In this document: positions 7,797 through 16,873 of the stretch, one piece after another
How the letters are laid out: each line of letters begins with the position of its first letter
How positions within the stretch are numbered: the first letter of the stretch is position 1
Assembly: GCF_003111665.1 (NCBI RefSeq)
Contig: NZ_CP022188.1
Coordinates: 4,340,001-4,404,000 of the forward strand
From: Parazoarcus communis
Lineage (GTDB): Bacteria; Pseudomonadota; Gammaproteobacteria; Burkholderiales; Rhodocyclaceae
Direction of reading: 5' to 3'
Length of the DNA: 64,000 bases
The notes under the pieces: model-generated
The model's input: only the letters and a program-made list of their open reading frames with translations
What the model was told of the DNA's origin: nothing
The model's database searches: none
Translations under genes and position numbers: made by a program

Positions 7797-8969
7797 TCAC
7801 GCCGTTACCGCAAGCCGCCCCCGGTACAGTTCGGTAATCAGATCGCGTGGGGTGACGATGCCGCTCAGCCGGCCGTCGTGATCCACGATGGGTATATGGC
7901 TGTGGCCCGCGCCGCCTAGTAGTGCAATCACATCGATCAATGGCGTGACTTCTTCCGCCGTCTGTACCGGCGTGCTCATGACCTGACCGACAACCTCGGC
8001 CTTGTCGCTGTGCGTGCGTCCGCTGCGGCGGACAAAGCGCCGCAGGCGCTCGTCGAATCCGCGATAGCCTCCAAGATCGGCGCGCCTCATCAGGTCGGCA
8101 CGGGTCATCATTCCCACAACCCGGCGTGCCTTGTCCACCACAGGCAAGGCCTTGATCTGGTGCCGCCGCATCACCTCCCAGGCCTCTTCAAGCAGGGTTC
8201 CATACTCGACGGAAATCACGCCTCGCGTCATGACGTCTGCGCAGCTCACGCTGCCGAAGCGGCGTCGGTAAGCATGTGCTTCGGCCCGCAGGAACAGGTC
8301 ACGCAGGTCTTCGCGACTGACGTCGAGCACCTGGTTGTACTCGTCGAGTACCGCATCGAGATCCTCCGCAGCCAGCCCCCGGAGCGATGAGGGTGCGGTG
8401 CCGGGCGGTTCCGCAGCAGCGATCACCGCCTTTCGTTGCGGGTACTCACGCCCGGTCGCACGGTTGTAGAGCACCGCCAGCGCCAGCAGGCAGACGGAAT
8501 TGATCAGGACGGGATAGATCACGAAGCCGAAGCCGAGCCCCTCGATCGCGGGGCCGCCAACCACTGCGGTCAGCGCCACCGCGCCGGCTGGCGGATGTAT
8601 GCAGCGCAGCACGAACATCAGGCCGATTGCAGCGGAAACCGCGACCGCGCCGGCCATCATCGGCTCCGGAATCCCGCGCGCACACGAGACGCCGATCACC
8701 GCCGCCAGCAGGTTACCGCCGAGCATCGCCCAAGGCTGGGCCAGCGGACTTGCCGGCACGGCGAACAGCAGCACGGCCGACGCCCCCATTGGCGCGATGA
8801 TCCAGGGCAAGGCGGCAGCATCGACAAACAGCCGACCGAGCATGGCGGTTGCGAACAGGCCCAGCAAGGCACCAAAAGCCGCACGCAGACGTTCCTGACC
8901 ATTGACGTGCTGCTGGTTCGGCTTGAAAGCGGAAAGTACGCTCCACACTCGAAGCAAGAGCGCACTCAT
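7797..8969 (-). CDS. HPP-family membrane protein with C-terminal CBS pair
   Basis: The ~390-residue protein has an N-terminal HPP domain of about 160 residues with four membrane helices and the signature CIHPPAGAVALTAV, then a linker with two CBS motifs (SCADVMTRGVISVEYGTLLEEAW and VGQVMSTPVQTAEEVTPLIDVI). HPP proteins are thought to transport nitrite or related ions in plastids and bacteria; CBS pairs bind adenosine nucleotides and gate transporters. The ATG at 8969 is chosen because translation from the upstream alternatives adds an atypical tail. It is probably monocistronic. The ion transported is unknown. Confidence 0.85.
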   Translation of the reverse strand: MSALLLRVWSVLSAFKPNQQHVNGQERLRAAFGALLGLFATAMLGRLFVDAAALPWIIAPMGASAVLLFAVPASPLAQPWAMLGGNLLAAVIGVSCARGIPEPMMAGAVAVSAAIGLMFVLRCIHPPAGAVALTAVVGGPAIEGLGFGFVIYPVLINSVCLLALAVLYNRATGREYPQRKAVIAAAEPPGTAPSSLRGLAAEDLDAVLDEYNQVLDVSREDLRDLFLRAEAHAYRRRFGSVSCADVMTRGVISVEYGTLLEEAWEVMRRHQIKALPVVDKARRVVGMMTRADLMRRADLGGYRGFDERLRRFVRRSGRTHSDKAEVVGQVMSTPVQTAEEVTPLIDVIALLGGAGHSHIPIVDHDGRLSGIVTPRDLITELYRGRLAVTA

Positions 8970-9275
8970 GGCTTGAAAGTGCATGAGCGCATCGGGGCAA
9001 ACAAGGATCCCTGCTGGCGGCGGGCGATGGCAATACGAACAGGCATGGCGACCGGCTTCCTCACATCGAATCGAAACCCGAACCACCCTCCGCGCGCACT
9101 TTCGGGGGATGGACGACGGGCAGCGATTGAAACCGAGATCAGGCCAGGACGGAATGACGACGGTCAAGCGCGCCAGCTACTCCATCGACAGGCGCATTCG
9201 AACGGCATGTTCAATCAACCCACTCAACGGGCGCATGCTGGCAGAGCACCGCCACGCCTCACCCCAAAACAGCGC
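8970..9275. other. intergenic region, 306 bp
   Basis: The region separates the HPP-CBS gene from the DUF808 gene, both on the minus strand. The frame of the HPP gene stays open into it, but the predicted residues are low-complexity and basic, so no gene is called. No clear promoter or terminator was recognised. Confidence 0.5.
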
Positions 9276-10238
9276 TCACCCCTTGTCAGAGGCGCCGCGA
9301 GTACCACCACCAAACATCGCACGGGCCTTGCCGAAAAGCGTGACCACAACCAGGGTGATGGCGCCGGCGATGATGCCGACCACGACGTCAAGTACGAGCG
9401 GCGTTACCACACCGAGCACCCCACCAATGCCGGCGACCGCGCCCATGACCTCCGCTGCATGTGCGATACCGTGGTGCAGCAGCGGAACACCATGGGTCAG
9501 GATGCCGCCACCCACCATGAACATGGCTGCCGTTCCGATCACCGCCAGCGCCTTCATCAGGCGAGGCGCAGCCAGCAGCAGCCCGCGCCCGACAAACTGC
9601 GAGAAAGCGCTCGTCTTCTCCAGCAGGTGCTGACCGACATCGTCCATCTTCACGATGCCCGCCACCAGGCCATACACCGCAACCGTGATCAACACCGCAA
9701 TTGCGGACAACACCGCAAGCTGGGTCATGAAGGGCTGCCCAGTCACGGTGCCAAGCGCGATCACGATGATCTCGGCCGACAGGACAAAGTCAGTGCGGAT
9801 CGCACCCTTGATCTTGTCTGCTTCAAACGCGGCCAGATCAACACTTTCATCCGCCACCGCCGCCAGTTTCTCGGCATGGTGAGCAGCATCCTCGGCCGCA
9901 TCGTGCAGAAACTTGTGCGCCAGTTTCTCGACACCTTCATAACAGAGGAACAGCCCCCCCAGTATGAGCAGAGGCGTCACCAGCCAGGGAATGAAGGCAC
10001 TGATCGCCAGCGCCGCAGGCACCAGGATCACCTTGTTGCGCATCGACCCCACGGCCACCGCCCACACCACCGGCAGTTCGCGCTCGGCACGCACGCCGGA
10101 AACCTGCTCCGCATTGAGTGCGAGGTCGTCACCGAGCACGCCGGCCGTTTTCTTGGCGGCGACTTTGGTCATTACCGCGACATCGTCGAGGACGGTCGCA
10201 ATGTCATCCAACAGGGCAAGCAGACTGGCTCCGGCCAT
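9276..10238 (-). CDS. DUF808 inner-membrane protein (YedI-like)
   Basis: This 320-residue membrane protein begins MAGASLLALLDDIATVLDDVAVMTKVAAKKTAG in short conserved blocks, the DUF808 signature, continues with a DDLALNAEQV motif and has about six hydrophobic helices ending in a small-residue-rich C-terminus. Function is unknown; the E. coli homologue is YedI. The ATG at 10238 matches the family start; a TTG 18 bp upstream is ignored. It lies tail-to-head with the LysR gene on the same strand but 50 bp away, so it may be a separate unit. Confidence 0.88.
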   Translation of the reverse strand: MAGASLLALLDDIATVLDDVAVMTKVAAKKTAGVLGDDLALNAEQVSGVRAERELPVVWAVAVGSMRNKVILVPAALAISAFIPWLVTPLLILGGLFLCYEGVEKLAHKFLHDAAEDAAHHAEKLAAVADESVDLAAFEADKIKGAIRTDFVLSAEIIVIALGTVTGQPFMTQLAVLSAIAVLITVAVYGLVAGIVKMDDVGQHLLEKTSAFSQFVGRGLLLAAPRLMKALAVIGTAAMFMVGGGILTHGVPLLHHGIAHAAEVMGAVAGIGGVLGVVTPLVLDVVVGIIAGAITLVVVTLFGKARAMFGGGTRGASDKG

Positions 10239-10296
10239 CAGGGTATCCGTTCCCAAAAACTGTGACTATAAGACGTAACGCTGCCAGAGCCACGCT

Positions 10297-11220
10297 TCAT
10301 GGCACTGCCAGCCCGTGGATCGAGCCCGCATCGGACAGCAGGTCCGAGATCATGCTGCGCAGCCAGCGGTTGCCCGGATCATGATGATAGCGTTCGTGCC
10401 AATGCTGCTTGACCGCGTAGTCGGGCAGCGGAAAAGGCACCGGCAGCACGCGGAAATCGCCCCGTCCCTCGAGCACTTCGCCCAGACGCCGTGGGATGGT
10501 AACGAGCAAATCCGTGTGTTCGATGACGAAAGCAACGCCAAGAAAGCTGGGTATGCGTAATGCAACGCGCCGGGTGATGCCCTGCCGGATGATCTCGCGA
10601 TCCAGAATCAGGTGCCCGGTTCCCGATGATGTCACCACCGCGTGGTCTTCTGCTTCAAATTCTGCAAGGGTCAGCGCGCTACCGATGCGCGGATGGTCGG
10701 CACTCACCATGCAGACGTAATCCTGCCTGAACAAGGCCTGCTGATAGAAGCCGGCCTCCAGTTGCGGCACGAAGCCGAGGGCGAGGTCGGCCTCGCCGGA
10801 CTCCAGCAACCGGCTGGTGTCTGCCGACAGAGGCGCGATCTCGATCTGTATGGCCGGCGCCACCCCCCGCAGGCGCACCAGCAGACGAGGCAAGAGCACC
10901 AGCTGGCTGATGTCGGTCATGCAGATGCGGAAGCACCGTGTTGACGACGCAGGATCAAACTCGCTGCGATACCCGGTGACACGTTCGAGCGCATCGAGCG
11001 TCTCGCGCACCGGATCCCGCAACTCGTCTGCAAGCGGCGTGGGCTCCATGCCCTGGGACGTGCGTACGAACAGCGGGTCAGCAAAGTGATCGCGCAATTT
11101 CGCCAGCGCAATGCTCACCGCCGGCTGTCCCAGACCGAGTCCGTCAGCCGCGCGCGTCACGCTGCGGGTTTTGTAGATCTCGTCAAACACGGCCAGCAGA
11201 CGAACATCCAGCGCACTCAT
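10297..11220 (-). CDS. LysR-type regulator of the gentisate/3-hydroxybenzoate operon
   Basis: A LysR activator of 307 residues: an N-terminal winged helix (VFDEIYKTRSVTRAADGLGLGQPAVSIALAKLRDHF in the usual place) and a substrate-binding domain of two Rossmann-like halves. It is divergent from gentisate dioxygenase with 171 bp between, the standard arrangement for a pathway-specific activator. AAGGA precedes the second ATG (11220) by 6 bases, so that start is preferred to 11226. A perfect T-N11-A inverted repeat lies 13 bp upstream of its own start. The inducer is inferred to be 3-hydroxybenzoate or gentisate. Confidence 0.88.
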   Translation of the reverse strand: MSALDVRLLAVFDEIYKTRSVTRAADGLGLGQPAVSIALAKLRDHFADPLFVRTSQGMEPTPLADELRDPVRETLDALERVTGYRSEFDPASSTRCFRICMTDISQLVLLPRLLVRLRGVAPAIQIEIAPLSADTSRLLESGEADLALGFVPQLEAGFYQQALFRQDYVCMVSADHPRIGSALTLAEFEAEDHAVVTSSGTGHLILDREIIRQGITRRVALRIPSFLGVAFVIEHTDLLVTIPRRLGEVLEGRGDFRVLPVPFPLPDYAVKQHWHERYHHDPGNRWLRSMISDLLSDAGSIHGLAVP

Positions 11221-11232
11221 GCGCATTCCTTT

Positions 11233-11247
11233 ATTCGATTATCGAAT
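11233..11247. promoter_or_regulatory. LysR operator (T-N11-A palindrome)
   Basis: ATTCGATTATCGAAT is a perfect inverted repeat centred on 11240 and holds the T-N11-A LysR box (T11234, A11246). It lies just before the LysR gene and 145 bp before gentisate dioxygenase, where an autorepressing recognition site would be expected. Confidence 0.65.
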
Positions 11248-11391
11248 TAAATGGATTGATACCATTGCATGGACCGAATGTCGAGCACCCGTTAAATTTG
11301 ATCCATCACAAAAAACACCCGCCGTTCTGATCCGGATCGACCGTTCAGGTTGCTGAAGAAGAAGGGGGGAAACGCCACAGGAGTGCGAGAC

Positions 11392-12432
11392 ATGCAGGAA
11401 CTCGGTCGTCTTGAAGATCTGCCCGCGGATTACCGCGAAGCGCTTACCGCGCAAAACCTGGTACCGCTGTGGCCAAGTCTGCGCGCGGTGCTGCCCCCGG
11501 GCAAGCCGGCCCTGCGCACCCGCCCTACATTCTGGGCCTATGAGGGGCTGCGTCCACTGCTGCTGAAAGCAGGCGAACTGACACCGATCGAAAAGGCCGA
11601 GCGTCGTGTCCTGGTGCTGGCCAACCCGGGTCACGGGCTGGAAAAAATGCAGGCCAGTTCGTCGATCTACCTGGGCATGCAACTCCTGCTGCCCGGCGAA
11701 TGGGCCCCTGCCCACAAGCACACACCCAACGCGGTGCGCATGATCGTGGAAGGCAGCGGCGCATACACCACCGTCGATGGCGAGAAGTGCCCAATGAGCC
11801 GCGGCGATCTGATCCTGACCCCGACCGGGCTGTGGCACGAACACGGACATGACGGCGACGAGCCGGTGGTGTGGCTCGACGTACTCGATCTGCCGCTGGT
11901 GTATTACACCGAAACGTCTTACCACAACGACGGCAAGGCGCAGGACGTCACCTCCACGATGGCCGAGCGCAGCTATGCACGCGGCGGCCTCATACCCTCC
12001 CCGGTCTTCAGTCGTAGCAGCGAGCGCAGCTATCCGATGCTGCGCTACCCATGGGCCGAGGCACGCGCCGCGTTGCTGAATCTTGCCGAAACCCAGCCGA
12101 AGATCGAAGCCGTACAGGTGGCCTACGTCAATCCGGAAACCGGAAGCGACTGCCAGAACATTCTTGGCTTCTCGGCACTGATGCTGCGCCCGGGCGAAAC
12201 CCTGCGCCTGCCTGCACGATCGCCTGCCATGGTGTTCCACATGATCGAAGGTGCGGCCGGAGTCGATATCGACGGCACCGCATTCAATCTCGCAACCGCA
12301 GATACCTGCTGCGCCCCCGGCTACACCCCGGTCACGCTGAGCAACCGCTCGGGCAGCGAACCCGCCTTCATCTTCATTGCAGACGAAACCCCGCTGCACA
12401 AGAAACTCGGCGTTTATGAGGTGCGCAGCTAA
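11392..12432 (+). CDS. gtdA: gentisate 1,2-dioxygenase
   Basis: The enzyme opens the ring of gentisate (2,5-dihydroxybenzoate) between C1 and C2 to give maleylpyruvate, using Fe(II) and oxygen. The 346-residue protein is a two-cupin member: residues of the iron site are in PAHKHTPNAVRMIVEG, with a further His-rich segment LWHEHGHDGDEP, and the C-terminal cupin is present. AGGAG lies 8 bases before the ATG at 11392; the frame extends to 11350 without a better start. It heads an operon carrying all the other steps of the pathway. Confidence 0.95.
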   Translation: MQELGRLEDLPADYREALTAQNLVPLWPSLRAVLPPGKPALRTRPTFWAYEGLRPLLLKAGELTPIEKAERRVLVLANPGHGLEKMQASSSIYLGMQLLLPGEWAPAHKHTPNAVRMIVEGSGAYTTVDGEKCPMSRGDLILTPTGLWHEHGHDGDEPVVWLDVLDLPLVYYTETSYHNDGKAQDVTSTMAERSYARGGLIPSPVFSRSSERSYPMLRYPWAEARAALLNLAETQPKIEAVQVAYVNPETGSDCQNILGFSALMLRPGETLRLPARSPAMVFHMIEGAAGVDIDGTAFNLATADTCCAPGYTPVTLSNRSGSEPAFIFIADETPLHKKLGVYEVRS

Positions 12433-12512
12433 GGCTGCAGCACTGACGCCAGAACACAGATCGCGAGGCACTGACCTCGCTCACTCAAACGCCCCCTACC
12501 GAGAGAACTGAC

Positions 12513-13223
12513 ATGACCCAGACCAACTATCTGTGGAACCCCGCCCCGGTGTACTCCCTGCCCGTCCGTGACAGCGAAGCCCGCATGCCGGTGAAGCGCA
12601 TCTTCTGTGTGGGCCGCAACTATCACGCCCATGCCGTCGAAATGGGGCGCCCGGTGGACAAGAGCTCGATGAGACCCTTCTATTTTCTGAAGGACGCATC
12701 CACCCTGGTTGAATCCGGCGCCACCGTCCCCTACCCGACCGGTACCGACAACTACCACTTCGAGATGGAACTCGTGGTCGCCATCGGCAAGGCCGGCTTC
12801 CGCGTCGACGAGAAGGATGCCGATGAGATGGTGTTCGGCTACGCCGCCGGCCTCGACATGACCCGTCGCGACCTGCAACTGGTCGCTCGCGAACAGGGCC
12901 GCCCCTGGGATCTGGGAAAGAACTTCGAAAAATCTGCGGTGTGTACCGAGATCGTTCCCGCAGCCGGACTGGGCGTGCTTGAGTCGGGTGCGATCAACCT
13001 TCAGGTCGATGGCGAGACCAAGCAGACCTCGGACCTGTCGATGCTGATCTGGAACATCCGCGAGATCATCGCCGACCTCTCCAGCTTCTACCACCTTGAG
13101 CCAGGCGACCTGATCTACACCGGCACGCCCGAAGGCGTCGGCGCCGTCAAACCGGGCAACCGGATTACCGGCCATATCGATGGCGTCGCCGACGTGGCCC
13201 TGACCATCGGTCAGCCCGAGTAA
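12513..13223 (+). CDS. nagK: fumarylpyruvate hydrolase (FAH family)
   Basis: This hydrolase cleaves fumarylpyruvate to fumarate and pyruvate, the last step of the gentisate route. The 236-residue protein has the FAH-family core: IFCVGRNYHAHAVEMG, the metal-binding acidic residues in YHFEMELVVAIG and the conserved GYAAGLDMTRRDLQ segment, followed by the C-terminal TGTPEGVGAVKPGN motif. Its place between gentisate dioxygenase and 3-hydroxybenzoate hydroxylase fixes the role among FAH paralogues. A 131-bp gap with two potential hairpins separates it from the next gene. Confidence 0.94.
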   Translation: MTQTNYLWNPAPVYSLPVRDSEARMPVKRIFCVGRNYHAHAVEMGRPVDKSSMRPFYFLKDASTLVESGATVPYPTGTDNYHFEMELVVAIGKAGFRVDEKDADEMVFGYAAGLDMTRRDLQLVAREQGRPWDLGKNFEKSAVCTEIVPAAGLGVLESGAINLQVDGETKQTSDLSMLIWNIREIIADLSSFYHLEPGDLIYTGTPEGVGAVKPGNRITGHIDGVADVALTIGQPE

Positions 13224-13229
13224 GCCCAC

Positions 13230-13318
13230 GCCCGCCGTGGCGGGCACATCACGTCAGTACCGAAACGCAGCCGCGCAGGCGGGTGCGAAGGGCGAGCTTT
13301 GCCCCTTGCACCGCCCTT
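13230..13318 (+). other. intercistronic hairpins between fumarylpyruvate hydrolase and 3-hydroxybenzoate hydroxylase
   Basis: GCCCGC/GCGGGC (13230-13245, 4-base loop) and a longer imperfect stem around 13280-13318 with arms GAAGGGC and GCCCCTT lie in the operon's longest internal gap. They have no T-tract, so processing or mRNA-stability elements are more likely than terminators. Confidence 0.35.
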
Positions 13319-13354
13319 CGCCCAACAAGACAAAGTCAGATCGAGGAGACAGTC

Positions 13355-14548
13355 ATGAACGAGAACCTACCCATCATCGTCGCCGGCGGCGGCATCGGCG
13401 GACTGGCCGCGGCATTGGCACTGGTGCGCCAGGGCTTCTCCGTCAAGGTGCTGGAGCAAGCGCCCGAAATCGGCGAAATTGGCGCCGGCATTCAGCTTGG
13501 CCCCAACGCCTTCCATGCCTTCGATGCGCTGGGCATCGGAGACAAGGCGCGTGGTCGTGCTGTCTATACCGACTACATGGTCATGCACGACGCGCTCGAC
13601 GAATACCAGGTCGGCAAGATCCCCACCGGCGACGCCTTCATCAAGCGTTTCGGCAACCCCTATGCCGTCATCCACCGGGTAGACATCCACCTCTCGCTGC
13701 TGGAAGGCGCACAGGAAACCGGTCGTGTCGAGTTCCTCACCTCGACCCGTGTCGAGCGTATCGAGCAGGATGAAAACGGCGTTACCGTCCATGACCAGCA
13801 CGGCACCGCACACAAGGGGATCGCCCTGATCGGGGCCGACGGCGTGAAATCCGTGGTGCGCGATCACTACGTCGGTGACGAAGCCCGCGTGACCGGCCAT
13901 GTCGTCTATCGTGCCGTGGTCGACAAGAAGGACTTCCCCGAGAACCTGCAGTGGAACGCGGCCAGCATCTGGGTCGGCCCCAACTGCCACCTCGTGCACT
14001 ACCCGCTGCGCGGCGGCGAGCAGTACAACGTGGTGGTGACATTTCACTCCCGCAACAAGGAAGAATGGGGGGTCACGGAAGGCAGCAAGGAAGAGGTTCA
14101 GAGCTACTTCCAGGGCATCTGCCCCAAGGCACGCCAGCTGATCGAACTGCCGAAAACCTGGAAGCGCTGGGCCACCGCGGATCGCGAGCCGATCGCGCAA
14201 TGGAGCTTCGGTCGCGCAACCCTGCTCGGCGATGCAGCCCACCCGACCACCCAGTACATGGCCCAGGGCGCCTGCATGGCGATGGAAGACGCCGTCACGC
14301 TGGGCGAAGCGCTGCGTGTGTGCAACAACGATTTCACCAAGGCTTTCGATCTTTATCAGCGTTCGCGGGTCGCACGTACCGCGCGCATCGTGCTGTCTTC
14401 ACGCGAGATGGGGCGGATCTACCACGCCAAGGGCGTAGAGCGCCTGGTACGCAACGAATTGTGGAAGGGGCGCAGCGCCGAGCGCTTCTACGACGCAATG
14501 GAGTGGCTGTACGGCTGGAACGTCGACAACTGCCTGGCCCGGGGCTGA
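13355..14548 (+). CDS. 3-hydroxybenzoate 6-monooxygenase
   Basis: A single-component FAD monooxygenase that converts 3-hydroxybenzoate to gentisate with NADH and oxygen (called MhbM, XlnD or NagX in other organisms). The 397-residue protein has the N-terminal GGGIGGLAAALALVRQG dinucleotide motif, a DG motif (IGADGVKSVVR) and the second FAD motif GDAAHPTTQYMAQGACMAMEDAV. GAGGAGAC precedes the ATG at 13355. Its location in a gentisate operon, together with the near-full-length similarity I recognise to characterised 3HB6H proteins, supports 3-hydroxybenzoate over salicylate as substrate. Confidence 0.93.
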   Translation: MNENLPIIVAGGGIGGLAAALALVRQGFSVKVLEQAPEIGEIGAGIQLGPNAFHAFDALGIGDKARGRAVYTDYMVMHDALDEYQVGKIPTGDAFIKRFGNPYAVIHRVDIHLSLLEGAQETGRVEFLTSTRVERIEQDENGVTVHDQHGTAHKGIALIGADGVKSVVRDHYVGDEARVTGHVVYRAVVDKKDFPENLQWNAASIWVGPNCHLVHYPLRGGEQYNVVVTFHSRNKEEWGVTEGSKEEVQSYFQGICPKARQLIELPKTWKRWATADREPIAQWSFGRATLLGDAAHPTTQYMAQGACMAMEDAVTLGEALRVCNNDFTKAFDLYQRSRVARTARIVLSSREMGRIYHAKGVERLVRNELWKGRSAERFYDAMEWLYGWNVDNCLARG

Positions 14549-14558
14549 GCGCGCAACC

Positions 14559-15260
14559 ATGCTGACAATCCACAACTTCTTTCGCAGTGGCACCTCGCAC
14601 CGGCTGCGCATCGCGCTCAATCTCAAGGAAATCGAGTACGAGTACGTCGCGGTCGACCTGCGCACCGAAGCGCATCTTGGTGCTGCATTCAAGGCGGTCA
14701 ATCCGCAGCAACTCGTTCCCGCGCTGGTCGACGGCGATCTGACGCTGATCCAGTCGCCCGCCATCATCGAATGGCTGGAAGAGCGCCATCCCGCGCCCGC
14801 TCTGCTGCCGTCGGACCCGGACGACCGTGCCCGGGTGCGCGCCATGGCCGCCATCGTCGGTTGCGACGTTCATCCGATCAACAATCGCCGCATCCTCGAG
14901 TACCTGCGCAAGACGCTGGGTTGCGACGAGGCCGCAGTACTCGCCTGGTGCAACACGTGGATCACAGCAGGCTTCGATGCGCTGGAGACCATGCTCGCGG
15001 CCGACACCCGACGCGGAAGCTTCTGCTTCGGCAACGCCCCGTCGCTCGCCGACGTCTATCTGGTGCCGCAGGTGGAGAGCGCGCGCCGATTCAACGTTGA
15101 TCTGACGCCTTACCCGAACATCGTCGCAGTCGACCGGGCCTGCGCCGAGCTTGAGGCCTTCCGCCTTGCGGCACCGGGCGTCCAGCCCGACGCGCCGGGC
15201 GCAAGCCCCCCTGAACAAGACCTGTACCGCCACGAACAACAACAGAGGAGACAAACATGA
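14559..15260 (+). CDS. nagL: maleylpyruvate isomerase (zeta-class GST-like)
   Basis: The enzyme isomerises maleylpyruvate to fumarylpyruvate, usually with glutathione. The 233-residue protein has a thioredoxin-like N-domain with the SGTSHRLRIAL active-site region of zeta-class GSTs, NPQQLVPALVDGD, the QSPAIIEWLEERHP glutathione-site motif and a helical C-domain (PSLADVYLVPQV). It belongs to the NagL/MaiA family; the neighbouring gentisate genes argue for maleylpyruvate rather than maleylacetoacetate. Its last ~25 residues are a polar extension, and its stop overlaps the ATG of the TRAP binding-protein gene by 4 nt, tying transport to catabolism. Confidence 0.93.
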   Translation: MLTIHNFFRSGTSHRLRIALNLKEIEYEYVAVDLRTEAHLGAAFKAVNPQQLVPALVDGDLTLIQSPAIIEWLEERHPAPALLPSDPDDRARVRAMAAIVGCDVHPINNRRILEYLRKTLGCDEAAVLAWCNTWITAGFDALETMLAADTRRGSFCFGNAPSLADVYLVPQVESARRFNVDLTPYPNIVAVDRACAELEAFRLAAPGVQPDAPGASPPEQDLYRHEQQQRRQT

Positions 15261-16270
15261 GAATCCGACAACCCGCCCTGGCTGCAATCGCTGCCCTGCT
15301 ACTGCCCACCCTTGCGCATGCCGAAGAAGTGATCCTCAAGGTCGCGCACTTCCTGCCGCCGATCTCGACCATGCACGCCAAGGTCATCGAGCCCTGGTGC
15401 GAAAAGATCGCGGCCGAATCCGGCGGCAAGCTCAAGTGCCAGATCTACCCCTCGATGCAGCTTGGTGGCACGCCGCCACAACTGCTCAACCAGGCACGCG
15501 ACGGCATTGCCGATGTCGTGTGGACGCTCCCCGGCTACACGCCCGGCCGCTTCCCGGCATCGGAAGTCTTTGAGCTCCCCTTCATCACCACGACGCACGA
15601 GGCCTCTGCGCGCGCGATGTGGGACTTCGTGCAGAAGAACGCGATGAAGGAGTTCGCCGGCCTCAAGCCCCTCGCGACCTGGGTGAATGGTCCCAACGTC
15701 CTGCACTTCCGCGACAAGCGGGTGAACACGCTGGAGGAGCTCAAGAGCATGAAGGTTCGTGCGCCCTCACGCCTGAGCAACTCACTGCTCGACGCCCTCG
15801 GCGCCACCCCGGTGGGCATGCCGGTTCCGCAGATGCCCGAGGCCCTGTCGAAGGGTGTCATCGAAGGTGCGCTGATCCCTTGGGAAGTGGTGCCCGCAAC
15901 CAAGACTCAGGAGCTGACCAGGTTTCATGCCGAGTTGGGCAGCGAGCGCGCGATGACGACCGCGACCATGATCTACGTCATGAACAAGCGCAAATACGAA
16001 AGCCTATCGCCCGAACTTAAGAAGGTCATCGACAACAACAGCGGACGCGAATTCTCAGCCTGGGTGGCTGCTCAGCACGTCAAGGCCGACGCGGCAGGTC
16101 GTGAGGCTACGGTGGCATCGGGCGGCACCATCTATACGATTCCGGCCGCCGAGATGGCGAAGTGGGAGGCTGCCGCAGCACCGGTGACCGAAACGTGGAT
16201 CAAGGACACGCGGGACGGCAAGCGACTGCATGACGAGGCCGTGGCACTCGTAAAACAATACACAAAATAA
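15257..16270 (+). CDS. TRAP transporter solute-binding protein, DctP type
   Basis: A periplasmic receptor that hands its ligand to the DctQM membrane subunits. The 337-residue protein has a clear Sec signal peptide (~22 residues ending AHA-EE), the DctP core with LKVAHFLPP, the ligand-gripping VRAPSRLSNSLLDALGATPVGMPVPQMPEAL region and the usual helical C-terminus. The start overlaps the isomerase stop, placing it inside the 3-hydroxybenzoate operon, so an aromatic acid is the likely ligand. This is inference; no ligand residue pattern was used. Confidence 0.92.
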   Translation: MRIRQPALAAIAALLLPTLAHAEEVILKVAHFLPPISTMHAKVIEPWCEKIAAESGGKLKCQIYPSMQLGGTPPQLLNQARDGIADVVWTLPGYTPGRFPASEVFELPFITTTHEASARAMWDFVQKNAMKEFAGLKPLATWVNGPNVLHFRDKRVNTLEELKSMKVRAPSRLSNSLLDALGATPVGMPVPQMPEALSKGVIEGALIPWEVVPATKTQELTRFHAELGSERAMTTATMIYVMNKRKYESLSPELKKVIDNNSGREFSAWVAAQHVKADAAGREATVASGGTIYTIPAAEMAKWEAAAAPVTETWIKDTRDGKRLHDEAVALVKQYTK

Positions 16271-16290
16271 ACCTGCGTCCAACGCAGACA

Positions 16291-16326
16291 GACGGCGCCC
16301 CTGCAGCGATGTTGCGCGGCGCCGTC
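16291..16326 (+). promoter_or_regulatory. intercistronic hairpin between dctP and dctQ
   Basis: GACGGCGCC (16291-16299) pairs perfectly with GGCGCCGTC (16318-16326), and a small CTGCGT/ACGCAG hairpin (16273-16287) precedes it. There is no T-tract. A hairpin between the receptor gene and the membrane-subunit genes is a common way to protect the upstream mRNA and make more receptor than permease. Confidence 0.5.
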
Positions 16327-16348
16327 CACACATCACAGAGAGAATCCA

Positions 16349-16873
16349 ATGGCTGAAGCACTGGATATACCGGTCGTCCCGGCGACGGGATGGGTCGGCA
16401 GGACCATTGAACAGGCCTGCTCCCTGATGGCCATGCTGGCCGGGGCGATGTTCTGCGCCGAAGCGATCATGTCGGTGGTCAGCGTGGTGGGCCGGGCGGC
16501 TTTCGACACCCCTGTGCAGGGTGACTATGAACTGGTGCAGATGCTCTCCGCGATGGGCATCGCAATGTGTCTGCCCTACTGCCAGCTGAAGAAGGGGCAC
16601 GTGTTCGTCGACTTCTTCACGCTGTGGGCGCCCGCCGGGCTCAAGCGCGTACTCGACGCACTTGCCTCGCTGCTGCTGGCGCTGTGCGCCTTCCTGCTGA
16701 CGTGGCGGATCTGGGAAGGAATGCTCGAGATGCGCGAATATGGCGAGACCTCGATGGTGATCGCGCTGCCGGTATGGTGGGGATACATCCCGGTCGCACC
16801 GGCCTTTGCCCTGCTCGGTCTTGCCGCGCTCTATACCTTCACCCAGACACTGAACGACGAGGTGACGCAATGA
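16349..16873 (+). CDS. TRAP transporter small permease, DctQ type
   Basis: The small membrane subunit, 174 residues, with four hydrophobic helices (two near residues 20-55 and 85-115, others at the ends) and the DctQ motif VQMLSAMGIAMCLPYCQLKKGHVFVDFF. It scaffolds the large subunit and docks the receptor. Its stop overlaps the dctM start as ATGA, so the two subunits are made together. It lies 78 bp after dctP behind a hairpin. Confidence 0.9.
   Translation: MAEALDIPVVPATGWVGRTIEQACSLMAMLAGAMFCAEAIMSVVSVVGRAAFDTPVQGDYELVQMLSAMGIAMCLPYCQLKKGHVFVDFFTLWAPAGLKRVLDALASLLLALCAFLLTWRIWEGMLEMREYGETSMVIALPVWWGYIPVAPAFALLGLAALYTFTQTLNDEVTQ

Noticed and set aside
8436..10265. 609-codon open frame opposite the HPP and DUF808 genes
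   Set aside because: It runs across two genes on the other strand and is rich in His, Gln and Arg; not protein-like.
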